Assembly: GCF_014279995.1 (NCBI RefSeq)
Contig: NZ_CP047935.1
Coordinates: 469,243-533,242, forward strand
Direction: 5' to 3'
Origin: Synechococcus sp. BIOS-E4-1
GTDB taxonomy: Bacteria; Cyanobacteriota; Cyanobacteriia; PCC-6307; Cyanobiaceae
DNA length: 64,000 nt
Under the pieces are notes generated by a model. That model was not told the origin of the DNA. It did no database searches and was given only the letters and a program-made list of their open reading frames with translations. A program made the translations under genes and the position numbers. Shown here one piece after another: positions 9,807 to 19,400 of this stretch (position 1 is its first letter; each line of letters opens with the position of its first letter).

Positions 9807-11501
9807 TCAACGACGAACCAGTCCCAGACCGTTCTGAACTCTGGGTGTCACACCGCGTCCGGTCATGACGGTTCGATTGGCGGCAAGCAGTGTGGTGGAG
9901 CTGCCACCGTCAAGATTGAGGGCGTCGAGCATTCCCAGCTGCTGAAGAGCCAGTGTCGTTTCCAGCAGCGTGGGATCAGTGCCTGTAGTGCCCTCGAGTG
10001 TCAACAGCCACACACGACTGCGGTCCTGGGCGACGACTGTACGTGGAGCTGAAAGGGACAGGAACCCGGCACTGAACCCTTCCTGGCGACCCCGCAGAAC
10101 CACCTGACCATTTTTCAGCAGGAGTGGACCACCCGCCAGCACCTGAGGTTGCTCTCCAACGGGAGTGGAGGGCCGCAGACTGATACTGACCCGATCACCG
10201 GGTTGGGCGGGAAGCGGCGCTCCAGCGCGCGAAACGATCAGCGAGACTCCGGGTGTCAGAGCAACCCCCCGACTCAGTTCGGCGCGATCGTGCTGGCTAA
10301 CGGTGACTCCTTCCCTCACAGTGATGGCCTTCTCCTCGCCGCTCAGGGCTTTGTAGACCGGACCCCATGCACGGGTGTAACGACTCAAGCCGCGCTGGAC
10401 GTAGCCACTGTTGAGAAAACCCAGGCCCCAGCGACGTCCTCCGTTGACCTGCATGGACTGGTCCAGGCGCAGACGATTGAACAGAAGCCTGTTCCCTGCT
10501 GTCCAGCCGATTGCTCCGCGGTTGAGTATCGGTCCGGAAAGCCAGGTCCCATCGACACGAAGGGCGCCCAGGGGAAGCTGACGAACCCGATTGAAGAATC
10601 CCCCATTGACGGCCAGCAAAGCCTGTTCAGGCTGGGCCAGTTGGCTCAGAAATCGAATCCCGGTTTGTGCTCCTCGAGCGGCCAGTGGTCGAAGCTGGAG
10701 AGATTGGCTGTTGAAAGGAACGCCTGCCCTGTAAATCTTCACCGGCTTGACCCCTACACGAAGCGTGCGGGTGTCCAGCACCAGTCCGTTGCCACTTTCC
10801 GCCTGGATCTCTGGATTGAGCAGAGCTGACCGCAACGCATTCCCTGTGGAACGGGCTCGGGTGGCGCGCGAGCTGCTCAACCCATCGATCACAAGCCGCC
10901 AGGGTGATGCAAGCGTGAGCGTCGGACGATCGGCACTGCCCTGGAGTCGCAGACCCTGCCTTTCGCGCTTGGTTTTCAAGCCGATCTCACGCAAACGGGC
11001 TTCCTGGGCTGCTGTGATCGAAACCCCGAGTAACAGGTCATCGTTCTGACGTTGAAGTAGTGCCGGACCGCTGAGATCGAGCACCAGCCGCCCTGCTGTG
11101 CTGCCGCGCCCCTGACGCAGATTCTGGACTCTGGGAGCTTGCAGTGAGATTGAGAGGACTCCGTTTCGACGGCTGGTCGAAACATTCAATGCCTTTAACC
11201 AAGGTGCTGCGTCAACCGCCACCTCATCGTCGAGGGAGCGCTTGGTCAGAGCCTTTAAAGGGACGCTTTGACCGAACCACTCCAGTGCCTCCCCCGCCTC
11301 AGTGGCCACCCGCTGGAAGCCGAGTCGTCCGATCAGCAGATCCAGTGGAATCCAGAGCTGCTCCGGTGAGCGTTGGTCGTTTCCGACCCACTGCCAGGCC
11401 CCCTTGGATAGGAAGCCTCCAACCTTGACTTCGGTACCGCTGTACCGACCGGCTGTGCGCACTTCGGCAACCGGGACTGGAGGAGGAGGCGGCAAGAACA
11501 T
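9807..11501 (-). CDS. Phosphodiester glycosidase (NAGPA-domain) family protein
   Basis: A 564-residue protein. The first ~90 residues include a segment resembling the copper-amine-oxidase N-like fold (LWIPLDLLIGRLGFQRV), which in such proteins usually binds cell-wall material. The C-terminal ~300 residues carry the NAGPA/phosphodiester glycosidase hallmarks AVNGGFFN, ALRVDGTWLSGP, a later LLTLEGT segment and the conserved LNLDGGSSTTLLA near the end. No signal peptide is visible at the chosen ATG, although a Pro-rich N-terminus is. Substrate is unknown; related enzymes act on exopolysaccharide or wall phosphodiesters. Confidence 0.82.
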   Translation of the reverse strand: MFLPPPPPVPVAEVRTAGRYSGTEVKVGGFLSKGAWQWVGNDQRSPEQLWIPLDLLIGRLGFQRVATEAGEALEWFGQSVPLKALTKRSLDDEVAVDAAPWLKALNVSTSRRNGVLSISLQAPRVQNLRQGRGSTAGRLVLDLSGPALLQRQNDDLLLGVSITAAQEARLREIGLKTKRERQGLRLQGSADRPTLTLASPWRLVIDGLSSSRATRARSTGNALRSALLNPEIQAESGNGLVLDTRTLRVGVKPVKIYRAGVPFNSQSLQLRPLAARGAQTGIRFLSQLAQPEQALLAVNGGFFNRVRQLPLGALRVDGTWLSGPILNRGAIGWTAGNRLLFNRLRLDQSMQVNGGRRWGLGFLNSGYVQRGLSRYTRAWGPVYKALSGEEKAITVREGVTVSQHDRAELSRGVALTPGVSLIVSRAGAPLPAQPGDRVSISLRPSTPVGEQPQVLAGGPLLLKNGQVVLRGRQEGFSAGFLSLSAPRTVVAQDRSRVWLLTLEGTTGTDPTLLETTLALQQLGMLDALNLDGGSSTTLLAANRTVMTGRGVTPRVQNGLGLVRR

Positions 11502-11599
11502 GCGTAGACGCTAGCCGGGGTGGCCAATCCTTAGGATCGAATTTGCTCCGTGCTGGATGTTGAATCCAGAGCGGCGTCAGCCCGACTCTTATCCAGGTC

Positions 11600-14500
11600 A
11601 TGACTCACCTCACCGGCGCCTCCTGGCCTTACAGCGACAGCGCTGCGCCCCAGGCGGTAGCTGGTGAGAAGGATGCCTGTGGAGTGGGATTCCTGGCCCA
11701 GATGCAGGGGCAACCCAGCCATTGGGTTCTGGAGCAGGCCCTGCGTGGCCTTGGCTGCATGGAACACCGCGGTGGCTGTGGCGGTGACGCTGACTCCGGA
11801 GATGGTGCAGGCGTTTTGTGTGAAATTCCATGGGCTTATCTCAGGGCGATCTGGCCTGAAGCTGCTGATGCCCGAGGGCTCGGAATGATGTTCCTGCCCA
11901 CAGATGCTGAACGACGTCAGCAGGCTCGCCAGTTTTTTGACGAGGAAGCCGCTGCGCTTGGCATGCAGTTCGCCGGATGGCGCGAGGTGCCTGTCGATTC
12001 GGCAGTGCTTGGGCCCATGGCTCGTGAAACGGCTCCGGTCATTGAGCAGTGGCTCGTCAAGGGGGAGGCTGAAGGCGATGCCTTCGAGGCGCTGCTGCTG
12101 CGTCTCAGGCGTCGCGTTGGTGCCAGAGCCAGAGAAGCATGGGGGTTTGAGGGATCACGCGACTTCTATGTCGCTTCGATGAGCAGTCGAACCGTCGTCT
12201 ACAAGGGCATGGTTCGTTCGGAAGTGCTCGCGCAGTACTACGCAGACCTGCGTGATTCCCGCTTTGAGGTGAGCTTCGCGGTGTATCACCGGCGCTTCAG
12301 CACCAATACCCTTCCTCGCTGGCCGCTGGCTCAGCCGATGCGGTTGTTGGGGCACAACGGTGAGATCAACACTCTGCTGGGCAATCTCAACTGGGCCAAG
12401 GCATCTGAAGCCAGCCTCGCTGGAGTTTGGGGAGACGCCGCGGACGATCTCAACCCCGTGGTCAATCCCGCTTTTAGTGATTCAGCCAACCTCGACGCCA
12501 CGCTCGAGCTGATGGTGCGCAGTGGTCGTTCCGTCACTGACAGCCTGATCACCCTTGTCCCTGAAGCATTCCGCAACCAGCCAGACCTCGATAGCCGTCC
12601 TGATGTGACGGCCATGTATGAATTCAACGCTGGCATCCAGGAGCCCTGGGACGGCCCTGCCCTGCTGGTGTTCGCCGACGGTAAACGTGTCGGAGCCACC
12701 CTGGATCGCAACGGCCTGCGTCCAGCGCGCTGGTGCTCCACAGAGGATGGCTTCGTGATCATGGGATCCGAGACTGGCGTCGTGGATCTCAGCGGCAAGA
12801 CCGTGGTCCAGAAAGGTCGGCTCGGTCCCGGTCAGATGCTGGCGGTTGATCTGCAGACCGGCCAGCTCCTCGACAACTGGTTGGTGAAAGAAGACGCCGC
12901 TGGTCGTTTCCCCTACGGCGATTGGCTGAAGCAACATCGCCGCAACGTGGGGCCGCAACCCTGGACCCAGTCTCAGCAGGTCGGAGAACTCGACCTGCTG
13001 AGACTGCAGACCGCCATGGGCTTCACCGCCGAGGATTTTGACCTGATCATCGGAGACATGGCTTCCCTTGGGAAGGAGCCCACCTTCTGCATGGGTGATG
13101 ACATCCCACTGGCGGTGCTGTCTGACAAGCCTCATCTGCTCTACGACTACTTCAAGCAGCGCTTCGCTCAGGTCACCAATCCGCCGATCGATCCCCTGCG
13201 GGAACAACTGGTGATGAGCCTTGAGATGCATCTGGGTGAGCGTCGTCCGGCGTTGAAGCCCCAGGCGGACGCCGCTTCGGTGATTCACCTCGATACCCCG
13301 GTTCTCAATGAGGCTGAGTTGGAAAAGATCAGCCAGCAAGGTCTTCCCGTTCAGTTCCTGTCCACGCAGGTGGCGGTTGAATCCTGCACCGGTGGATTCC
13401 GAACCGTCCTTGATGCCCTGTGTCAGGCGGCAGAGCAAGCCGTGCACGCTGGGGCCCAGGTTCTGGTGCTCTCCGACCGCTTCGATGCCAATGCTGAATC
13501 CACACCACTGACTGCCACCACGGTGGCGATGCCAGCGCTTCTCGCCGTTGGCTCCGTCCACCACCATTTGCTGCGCCGCAAGTTGCGGCTGCGCTGCTCA
13601 ATCGTGGTGGACACCGCTCAGTGTTGGAGCACCCATCACATGGCCTGCCTGATCGGCTATGGCGCCAGTGCCGTTTGTCCATGGTTGACCTGGGAGACCA
13701 CCCGCCACTGGCTTCAACACCCCAAAACAAGAAAACGCATCGAGCAGGGAAAGCTTCCCGACCTCAGTGCTGATCAGGTTCAGGCCAATGTGCGCATCTC
13801 TCTGGAAAACGGTCTCAGAAAAATTCTTTCCAAGATCGGCATTTCGCTGCTGGCGAGTTACCACGGTGCTCAGATTTTCGAGGCGATCGGGCTGGGTGCC
13901 GACGTGATCGAGACCGCCTTCAGTGGCACGACCAGCCGGGTTGCCGGCATGACTCTTGCGGAACTGGCAAACGAAACACTCTCGATGCATGCCAAGGCTT
14001 TCCCCGAGCTGAATCGCAGCAAGCTCGAGTTCATGGGCTTCGTTCAATACCGCAACGGTGCGGAGTACCACCGCAACAATCCTGAACTCTCCAAGGCCTT
14101 GCACAAGGCTCTGGCCCAGGGTCCCGGCTATGACCATTTCTCCACCTACAAGACGTTGCTGGAGAACCGTCCGGTGATGGCGCTGCGTGACCTGCTGGAG
14201 TTCAAGGTCGCCTCGACGCCCTTGCCCCTGGATCAGGTGGAAAGCGTTGAAAGCATCTGCACCCGTTTCTGTACCGGTGGCATGAGCCTTGGCGCTCTCT
14301 CTCGTGAAGCCCACGAGGTTCTGGCTGTGGCCATGAACCGCATCGGCGGTAAGAGCAACAGCGGTGAGGGTGGTGAGGATCCTGCCCGCTTTCAGGTGCT
14401 CACTGATGTGGATGACGACGGCAGATCCATCGCCTTCCCCAGCATCGGCGGGCTTCAGAACGGCGATACCGCCTGCTCTGCGATCAAGCAGATCGCCTCA

Positions 14501-16198
14501 GGCCGCTTCGGTGTGACGGCTGAATATTTGAGGAGCGGTAAACAGCTGGAAATCAAAGTGGCCCAGGGGGCCAAGCCAGGAGAGGGAGGACAGCTTCCAG
14601 GCCCGAAGGTGGACAAATACATCGCCTGGCTTCGCAACAGCAAGCCTGGAGTCGCTTTGATTTCACCGCCACCGCATCACGACATTTATTCGATCGAGGA
14701 TCTGGCCCAACTGATCCATGACCTGCATCAGGTGCATCCTTCGGCGCCGGTCAGCGTCAAGCTGGTTGCTGAGATCGGCATTGGCACTATCGCTGCCGGT
14801 GTGGCCAAAGCCAACGCGGACGTGATCCAGATCTCTGGCCATGACGGAGGCACAGGAGCTTCCCCGCTGAGTTCGATCAAGCACGCTGGCGGTCCATGGG
14901 AACTGGGCCTCACCGAGGTGCATCGCGCTTTGCTCGAAAACGGCCTTCGCGAAAGAGTTCTGCTCAGAGCCGATGGCGGTCTCAAGACCGGCTGGGATGT
15001 GGTGATTGCTGCGCTGCTCGGTGCTGAGGAATATGGCTTCGGTTCGATCGCCATGATCGCCGAAGGCTGCGTGATGGCTCGCGTCTGTCACCTCAACAGC
15101 TGCCCGGTTGGTGTGGCGACGCAGAAGGAGAACCTGCGTCAGCGCTTCACCGGAGTTCCTGAGCACGTCGTGAATTTTTTCTGGTATGTCGCCGAAGAGG
15201 TCCGTCAGCTGATGAGTCTGCTTGGTCTGGCTCGACTGGAGGATCTCATTGGTCGCAGCGACCTGCTGAAGCCAAGGGGTGTGTCTCTGGCCAAAACCAA
15301 GTGCGTGGATCTCTCCAGCCTGCTGGCACCGATCAGTGGTTCGGAAGATCGCTCATGGCTGATTCACAGTGCCGAAGCCCATGGCAATGGGCCGATTCTC
15401 GAAGACCAGCTGCTGGCTGATCCCGAGCTGATGGCTGCCATTGAGAGTCAGCGATCCATTCGTCGCACAGTGGAGATCATCAACACCGACCGGAGCGTTT
15501 GTGCACGTCTGGCCGGCGAGATTGCCCAGCGCTACGGCAATCGTGGCTTTCTGGGCCAGCTCGATCTCACCTTCCGCGGAGCTGCCGGCCAGAGCTTCGG
15601 TGCTTTTCTGGTTCAGGGTATGAATGTGCGCCTTGAAGGCGAAGCCAACGACTATGTCGGTAAGGGCATGAACAGCGGTCGCATCACGCTTGTGCCGTCT
15701 GATTCCACAGCGAATCCCGGTGAGCAGGTGATTCTCGGGAACACCTGTCTGTATGGAGCAACCGGTGGTGAGCTGTTCGCTCATGGGCGCGCCGGGGAGC
15801 GCTTCGGTGTGCGCAACAGCGGAGCCCGCACTGTTGTTGAGGGCGCTGGCGACCACTGCTGTGAATACATGACCGGTGGCGTAGTGGTGGTGCTCGGCAG
15901 CACCGGACGCAATGTGGGCGCCGGGATGACCGGCGGCGTCACATTCCTTCTGGATGAAGGCGACCGGGTCACTCCACGTGTGAACCCGGAGATCGTTGAG
16001 GTGTGCCCGGTCAGCACATCTGAGCAGGAGTCCACGCTCAAGGAGCTGCTCGAGCTTCATGTCGCTGCTACCGGCAGTGAGAAGGCTGTGGCTCTTCTGT
16101 CTGACTGGTCCGCCGCAAGAAGCCGTTTCAAGGTTCTGGTTCCGCCCAGCGAACGTGCTGCCATGGGGCTGGCCGATAAGCAGGCGGTTGCGGCCTGA
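11600..16198 (+). CDS. glsF: Ferredoxin-dependent glutamate synthase (Fd-GOGAT)
   Basis: The enzyme makes two glutamates from glutamine and 2-oxoglutarate with reduced ferredoxin, completing ammonium assimilation. The 1532-residue chain has a 26-residue propeptide before Cys27 (DACGVGFLAQ), the N-terminal nucleophile of the class II amidotransferase domain. The central and FMN domains follow (GEGGEDPARF, KPGEGGQLPG, QISGHDGGTGASPLSSIKHAG). The 3Fe-4S cluster cysteines are in GCVMARVCHLNSCPVG. The C-terminal GXGXG beta-helix is seen in GEANDYVGKGMNSG. No NADPH-binding small-subunit gene is adjacent, consistent with the ferredoxin type. No NtcA-like GTA-N8-TAC site was found in the short upstream region. 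Confidence 0.97.
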   Translation: MTHLTGASWPYSDSAAPQAVAGEKDACGVGFLAQMQGQPSHWVLEQALRGLGCMEHRGGCGGDADSGDGAGVLCEIPWAYLRAIWPEAADARGLGMMFLPTDAERRQQARQFFDEEAAALGMQFAGWREVPVDSAVLGPMARETAPVIEQWLVKGEAEGDAFEALLLRLRRRVGARAREAWGFEGSRDFYVASMSSRTVVYKGMVRSEVLAQYYADLRDSRFEVSFAVYHRRFSTNTLPRWPLAQPMRLLGHNGEINTLLGNLNWAKASEASLAGVWGDAADDLNPVVNPAFSDSANLDATLELMVRSGRSVTDSLITLVPEAFRNQPDLDSRPDVTAMYEFNAGIQEPWDGPALLVFADGKRVGATLDRNGLRPARWCSTEDGFVIMGSETGVVDLSGKTVVQKGRLGPGQMLAVDLQTGQLLDNWLVKEDAAGRFPYGDWLKQHRRNVGPQPWTQSQQVGELDLLRLQTAMGFTAEDFDLIIGDMASLGKEPTFCMGDDIPLAVLSDKPHLLYDYFKQRFAQVTNPPIDPLREQLVMSLEMHLGERRPALKPQADAASVIHLDTPVLNEAELEKISQQGLPVQFLSTQVAVESCTGGFRTVLDALCQAAEQAVHAGAQVLVLSDRFDANAESTPLTATTVAMPALLAVGSVHHHLLRRKLRLRCSIVVDTAQCWSTHHMACLIGYGASAVCPWLTWETTRHWLQHPKTRKRIEQGKLPDLSADQVQANVRISLENGLRKILSKIGISLLASYHGAQIFEAIGLGADVIETAFSGTTSRVAGMTLAELANETLSMHAKAFPELNRSKLEFMGFVQYRNGAEYHRNNPELSKALHKALAQGPGYDHFSTYKTLLENRPVMALRDLLEFKVASTPLPLDQVESVESICTRFCTGGMSLGALSREAHEVLAVAMNRIGGKSNSGEGGEDPARFQVLTDVDDDGRSIAFPSIGGLQNGDTACSAIKQIASGRFGVTAEYLRSGKQLEIKVAQGAKPGEGGQLPGPKVDKYIAWLRNSKPGVALISPPPHHDIYSIEDLAQLIHDLHQVHPSAPVSVKLVAEIGIGTIAAGVAKANADVIQISGHDGGTGASPLSSIKHAGGPWELGLTEVHRALLENGLRERVLLRADGGLKTGWDVVIAALLGAEEYGFGSIAMIAEGCVMARVCHLNSCPVGVATQKENLRQRFTGVPEHVVNFFWYVAEEVRQLMSLLGLARLEDLIGRSDLLKPRGVSLAKTKCVDLSSLLAPISGSEDRSWLIHSAEAHGNGPILEDQLLADPELMAAIESQRSIRRTVEIINTDRSVCARLAGEIAQRYGNRGFLGQLDLTFRGAAGQSFGAFLVQGMNVRLEGEANDYVGKGMNSGRITLVPSDSTANPGEQVILGNTCLYGATGGELFAHGRAGERFGVRNSGARTVVEGAGDHCCEYMTGGVVVVLGSTGRNVGAGMTGGVTFLLDEGDRVTPRVNPEIVEVCPVSTSEQESTLKELLELHVAATGSEKAVALLSDWSAARSRFKVLVPPSERAAMGLADKQAVAA

Positions 16199-16213
16199 TC
16201 GAGCTCTCGCACC

Positions 16214-16519
16214 GTGCCCTGGTTCATCAAGACCGAAACGTTCACTCAAGAGACGGCCGCCCTGCCCATTGAGCAAAAGCGGCCTCACCTCGAGGCTCAT
16301 CGCCGATGGGTGATGTCCCAGTGCGACTGTGGACGTCGTATCCACAGTGGATATCTGGTGGATGGCGAGAAGCGGCCCGGCGGCGGTGGACTGTTGATCT
16401 TTGAAGCCTGCAGCTTCGAGGACGCCTGCCGCTGGGTGCAGGCCGACCCGATGATTCAGTCCGGACTGGTGACCTGGCAGTTGCAGGAATGGATTCAGAT
16501 CGGCGGTGATCAGCTCTGA
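16214..16519 (+). CDS. YciI-like domain protein
   Basis: A 101-residue protein with the dimeric alpha-beta barrel pattern of the YciI family: a first strand MPWFIKTETF, the HLEAHRRWVM helix, a GYLVDGEKRPGGGGLLIFEA segment and the FEDACRWVQADPMIQSGLVTW end. In the family a conserved His and Asp lie in the same places, but catalysis is largely uncharacterised. It starts with GTG 15 bases after glsF, so cotranscription is likely. It is convergent with lipA, 4 bases apart. Confidence 0.75.
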   Translation: MPWFIKTETFTQETAALPIEQKRPHLEAHRRWVMSQCDCGRRIHSGYLVDGEKRPGGGGLLIFEACSFEDACRWVQADPMIQSGLVTWQLQEWIQIGGDQL

Positions 16520-16523
16520 ATCA

Positions 16524-17402
16524 TCAGCGTGGGTGGCTGATCATCAGGCGCTGCACTTCACCGGCGTGATAGCTGCTGCGCGTCAGTGGACTGCTCACCA
16601 CCTGCAGACAACCCATCTCGTCTTCCCCAATGCGCCGATAGCTGTCGAACTGTTCCGGAGTCACGAAGCGGTTCACCGGTAAGTGTCTCGGGCCTGGAGA
16701 GAGGTACTGGCCAATGGTGACAATGTCGACACGGTGGTCGCGCAGGTCGCGCAGCACCCCGATCACCTCCTCATCGTTTTCGCCGAGACCCACCATCAGA
16801 CCTGATTTGCTGTATGACCTGGGCCATCCATCCCTGACCCTTTTCAGCAGTGTCAGAGAACGTTCGTAATTGCCCTGAGGTCTGGCTCTTCTGTAGAGCC
16901 TTGGCACCGTCTCAATGTTGTGGTTGAGCACATGCGGGGCAGCGTCCATCACCGTTGCTAGTGCATCCCAGTTCCCACAGAGGTCGGGGATCAGCAGTTC
17001 GATCGTGGTGAAGGGGGAGCGTTGTTTCACCTGTTCGATGCAGGCAACGAACTGACTGGCTCCGCCATCGCTGAGGTCATCACGGTTTACCGAGGTGATC
17101 ACCACATGCTTCAGCTTCAACCTTGACACCGCTTCACCAAGACGCTCCGGTTCGGTGGGATCCAGCGCTCGAACGCTCTTGTCGAAGTCAATGTCGCAGT
17201 AGGGACAGGCTCGCGTGCAGCCCGGACCCATGATCAGAAATGTGGCCGTTCCCCCGGCGAAGCATTCACCGATGTTTGGACAGCTCGCTTCCTGGCAGAC
17301 CGTGTTGAGCTTGAGGTCAAGAAGCAGGTCGGCAACAGCTCCGATGCGTTCCCGCTGAGGGGCTTTGACGCGTAACCAGTCAGGTTTCAGAACTGAGGTC
17401 AT
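16524..17402 (-). CDS. lipA: Lipoyl synthase
   Basis: A radical-SAM enzyme that inserts two sulfurs into octanoyl groups on lipoyl domains. The 292-residue protein carries both cluster motifs: [12 protein letters not shown] (auxiliary 4Fe-4S, sacrificial sulfur source) and CTRACPYC (radical SAM CxxxCxxC). [18 protein letters not shown] and [14 protein letters not shown] are further family blocks. It ends with the Ser-Ser-Tyr-like RSSYHAGE region. The start is only 18 bases from the divergent tRNA-Pro gene. Confidence 0.95.
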   Translation of the reverse strand: MTSVLKPDWLRVKAPQRERIGAVADLLLDLKLNTVCQEASCPNIGECFAGGTATFLIMGPGCTRACPYCDIDFDKSVRALDPTEPERLGEAVSRLKLKHVVITSVNRDDLSDGGASQFVACIEQVKQRSPFTTIELLIPDLCGNWDALATVMDAAPHVLNHNIETVPRLYRRARPQGNYERSLTLLKRVRDGWPRSYSKSGLMVGLGENDEEVIGVLRDLRDHRVDIVTIGQYLSPGPRHLPVNRFVTPEQFDSYRRIGEDEMGCLQVVSSPLTRSSYHAGEVQRLMISHPR

Positions 17403-17420
17403 CTTCTACAGTCGGGCCAT

Positions 17421-17494
17421 CGGGATGTGGCGCAGCTTGGTAGCGCACTTCGTTCGGGACGAAGGGGCCGCAGGTTCGAATCCTGTCATCCCGA
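17421..17494 (+). tRNA. tRNA-Pro (anticodon CGG)
   Basis: A 74-base cloverleaf. The acceptor stem is CGGGATG paired with CATCCCG (17487-17493), with discriminator A. The anticodon stem CTTCG/CGAAG holds loop TTCGGGA, giving anticodon CGG, and the T arm contains GGTTCGAATCC. The C1-G72 pair is typical of bacterial tRNA-Pro. CCA is not encoded. Confidence 0.95.
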
Positions 17495-17510
17495 CTGCAC
17501 TAAGTCGTCA

Positions 17511-19400
17511 TCAGCTCAGAGCGGCACCTGGGTAACCCCTGGGGGTCACCATGCGGCCGTCCTGAACGCGGCTGCTGCTGTTTCCTATTACCAGCACCGT
17601 AAGCATGTCCACGTCTTCAGGCCGCAGGTTGCCCAGGTTGTTGATGCTCACTTGCTCATCGCTGCGACCGAGCTGGCGAGCCATCACCACAGGGGTGGTC
17701 AGTGGACGAGCGCAGAGCAGAATCTCGATGGCCTTTGCCAACTGCCAGTCACGTTCTCTGGACCGTGGGTTGTAGAGCGCCACCACAAAATCTCCGGCGG
17801 CAGCTGCCTCGATGCGTCGTTCGATCACCTCCCAGGGTGTGAGGCGGTCGCTGAGAGAGATGGTGCAGAAGTCATGCATCAGTGGTGCCCCTGCCCTGGC
17901 GGCAGCCAGCTGCAGTGCGGAGAGACCGGGATGCACTTGAAACTGAGGACGTTCTGTCTGAGGCAGGTCCAGCCAAAGCTCCAGCGCCAGCCCTGCCATG
18001 CCATAGATGCCGCTGTCTCCCGAGGAGATCAGAGCAACACGGGTGCCCTGGCGGGCCAGATTCAGTGCCCGCAAGCAGCGATCCCGTTCCCGGGTGAGTT
18101 GCCCGTCTAAGCGGACCTGATCACAGCGACGCAGCGGTTCAAGCAGATCCAGGTAAAGGCCATATCCCACCCAGATGATGCAGCGGCTGAGCGCTTCGCG
18201 GGCATCGGCCGTGAGCAGTTGCAGTGACCCGGGCCCACTGCCGATCAGATGCAGTTCTCCTTTCCTGGGTGCGAGGGCGTGGGCAGCCTCTGCGATCGCC
18301 ACCGTCACGGCGCCCTTCTCGCCGCCCTCGGCATGGAAGATCTGTTTGGCCTGCAAGAGCTGTGCTCCTTCTCCTGAGGCCAGCAGTGCTGAGGCTTCCG
18401 CAACCGATGCTGTGCCCATCTCCGCTTTCACCACTTCCGATGGTGTGGGCACGGCAACATCGGCGAGGGCAGTCGCGCCGAACAGCCGCAGAGGCCAACC
18501 ACGCTGCTCAGAGAGTTGCAGCAAGGCCGGCTCGTCACCCTTGGCTTCAATGCTGCTGATGCCTGCCACGGCCTCCTTGGCCATTCCTGCGGATTCAAGA
18601 GAACAATCCACGGCTCTTTCAATCAGTTCAAGGCTGCTCAAGCGTTCGCAGCCGATGCCGATCCAGATCGTGGCTGGGTGCCAGCGGCACGGAGCCCCAT
18701 CGGTGCGCGGTCCGATGGCGAGCCCCAATCCATGCTCGCTTTCTGCGGCAACTCCGAAGCCCTGCCCGGCGGCACTCCTCCGCCAGAGGTCTGATCCTGT
18801 CTGTTGAAGAACATTGATCTGATGTCCAGAGGCCTGGGAGAGCATGAGCTCATGCCAGTCATTCGGCGTGCCGCCACGCACCCATCCCCAGCCTTCACCG
18901 AAGGCGTCGAGAGCCAGTCGCTGCTGGCTCGCTCCATCACCGGTCAGCACGACCTGCCCCCCCAGTGCAGCTGCCAGCGCATGGGCAAGCTGTTCAGCTC
19001 CTGCCGCATGACCACCAATCAGGGGCACGATGTTCTGACCGTGTGCATCCATCACAACCACGGCTGGGTCGTTCTGCTTGTCGCTCAGCAAAGGAGCGAT
19101 CAGGCGTGTGACTGCACCCAAGGCTCCGACCACGATCGTGGGCCCTCCACGCAGCCATTGGTCAGTGAGAAGTTGCGCAGCCGGTGCGACCAGCAAGTCG
19201 CTGGGAGGAGTCTGCAGTGCTGCGGCCGCCAGCGGTGTCAGTCCCACCCGATCAGCCTGGCCGGTCTGTCGCAGCTGCTGAAGCAGGGGCCAGGCACTCA
19301 CTGACAGTCCCAATGCAAGTGAGGCTCCCATCGGCTGGATGGTGGTGGTGTTGACAGCGTTCAGGGCAAGCGGCCTCAGTGAATCAGCGCTGGGTGCCAT
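17511..19400 (-). CDS. cobJ: CbiG-CobJ fusion (cobalt-precorrin-5A hydrolase-like + precorrin-3B C17-methyltransferase)
   Basis: A 629-residue two-domain cobalamin enzyme. Residues 1 to ~370 are CbiG-like: the N-terminal part has [15 protein letters not shown] and the [15 protein letters not shown]-type block, followed by the C-terminal CbiG module (WIGIGCERL...[14 protein letters not shown]). From about residue 385 a complete CobJ/CbiH methyltransferase domain follows, with [55 protein letters not shown] and VVMARQLGR. This combined gene order is known in cyanobacteria. The start overlaps the end of the upstream gene by 17 bases. It ends 16 bases from tRNA-Pro. Confidence 0.92.
   Translation of the reverse strand: MAPSADSLRPLALNAVNTTTIQPMGASLALGLSVSAWPLLQQLRQTGQADRVGLTPLAAAALQTPPSDLLVAPAAQLLTDQWLRGGPTIVVGALGAVTRLIAPLLSDKQNDPAVVVMDAHGQNIVPLIGGHAAGAEQLAHALAAALGGQVVLTGDGASQQRLALDAFGEGWGWVRGGTPNDWHELMLSQASGHQINVLQQTGSDLWRRSAAGQGFGVAAESEHGLGLAIGPRTDGAPCRWHPATIWIGIGCERLSSLELIERAVDCSLESAGMAKEAVAGISSIEAKGDEPALLQLSEQRGWPLRLFGATALADVAVPTPSEVVKAEMGTASVAEASALLASGEGAQLLQAKQIFHAEGGEKGAVTVAIAEAAHALAPRKGELHLIGSGPGSLQLLTADAREALSRCIIWVGYGLYLDLLEPLRRCDQVRLDGQLTRERDRCLRALNLARQGTRVALISSGDSGIYGMAGLALELWLDLPQTERPQFQVHPGLSALQLAAARAGAPLMHDFCTISLSDRLTPWEVIERRIEAAAAGDFVVALYNPRSRERDWQLAKAIEILLCARPLTTPVVMARQLGRSDEQVSINNLGNLRPEDVDMLTVLVIGNSSSRVQDGRMVTPRGYPGAALS

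Noticed and set aside
11553-11569. CTGGAT-GTTGA-ATCCAG hairpin upstream of glsF
   Set aside because: Six base pairs without a T-run or a recognisable regulator site; too weak to call a regulatory element.
12482-13567. 361-residue open frame antisense to glutamate synthase
   Set aside because: Composition-driven shadow of a GC-rich gene; no recognisable domain and wholly inside glsF.
17427-18110. Plus-strand frame starting inside the tRNA-Pro gene
   Set aside because: It overlaps a certain tRNA and lies antisense to cobJ.
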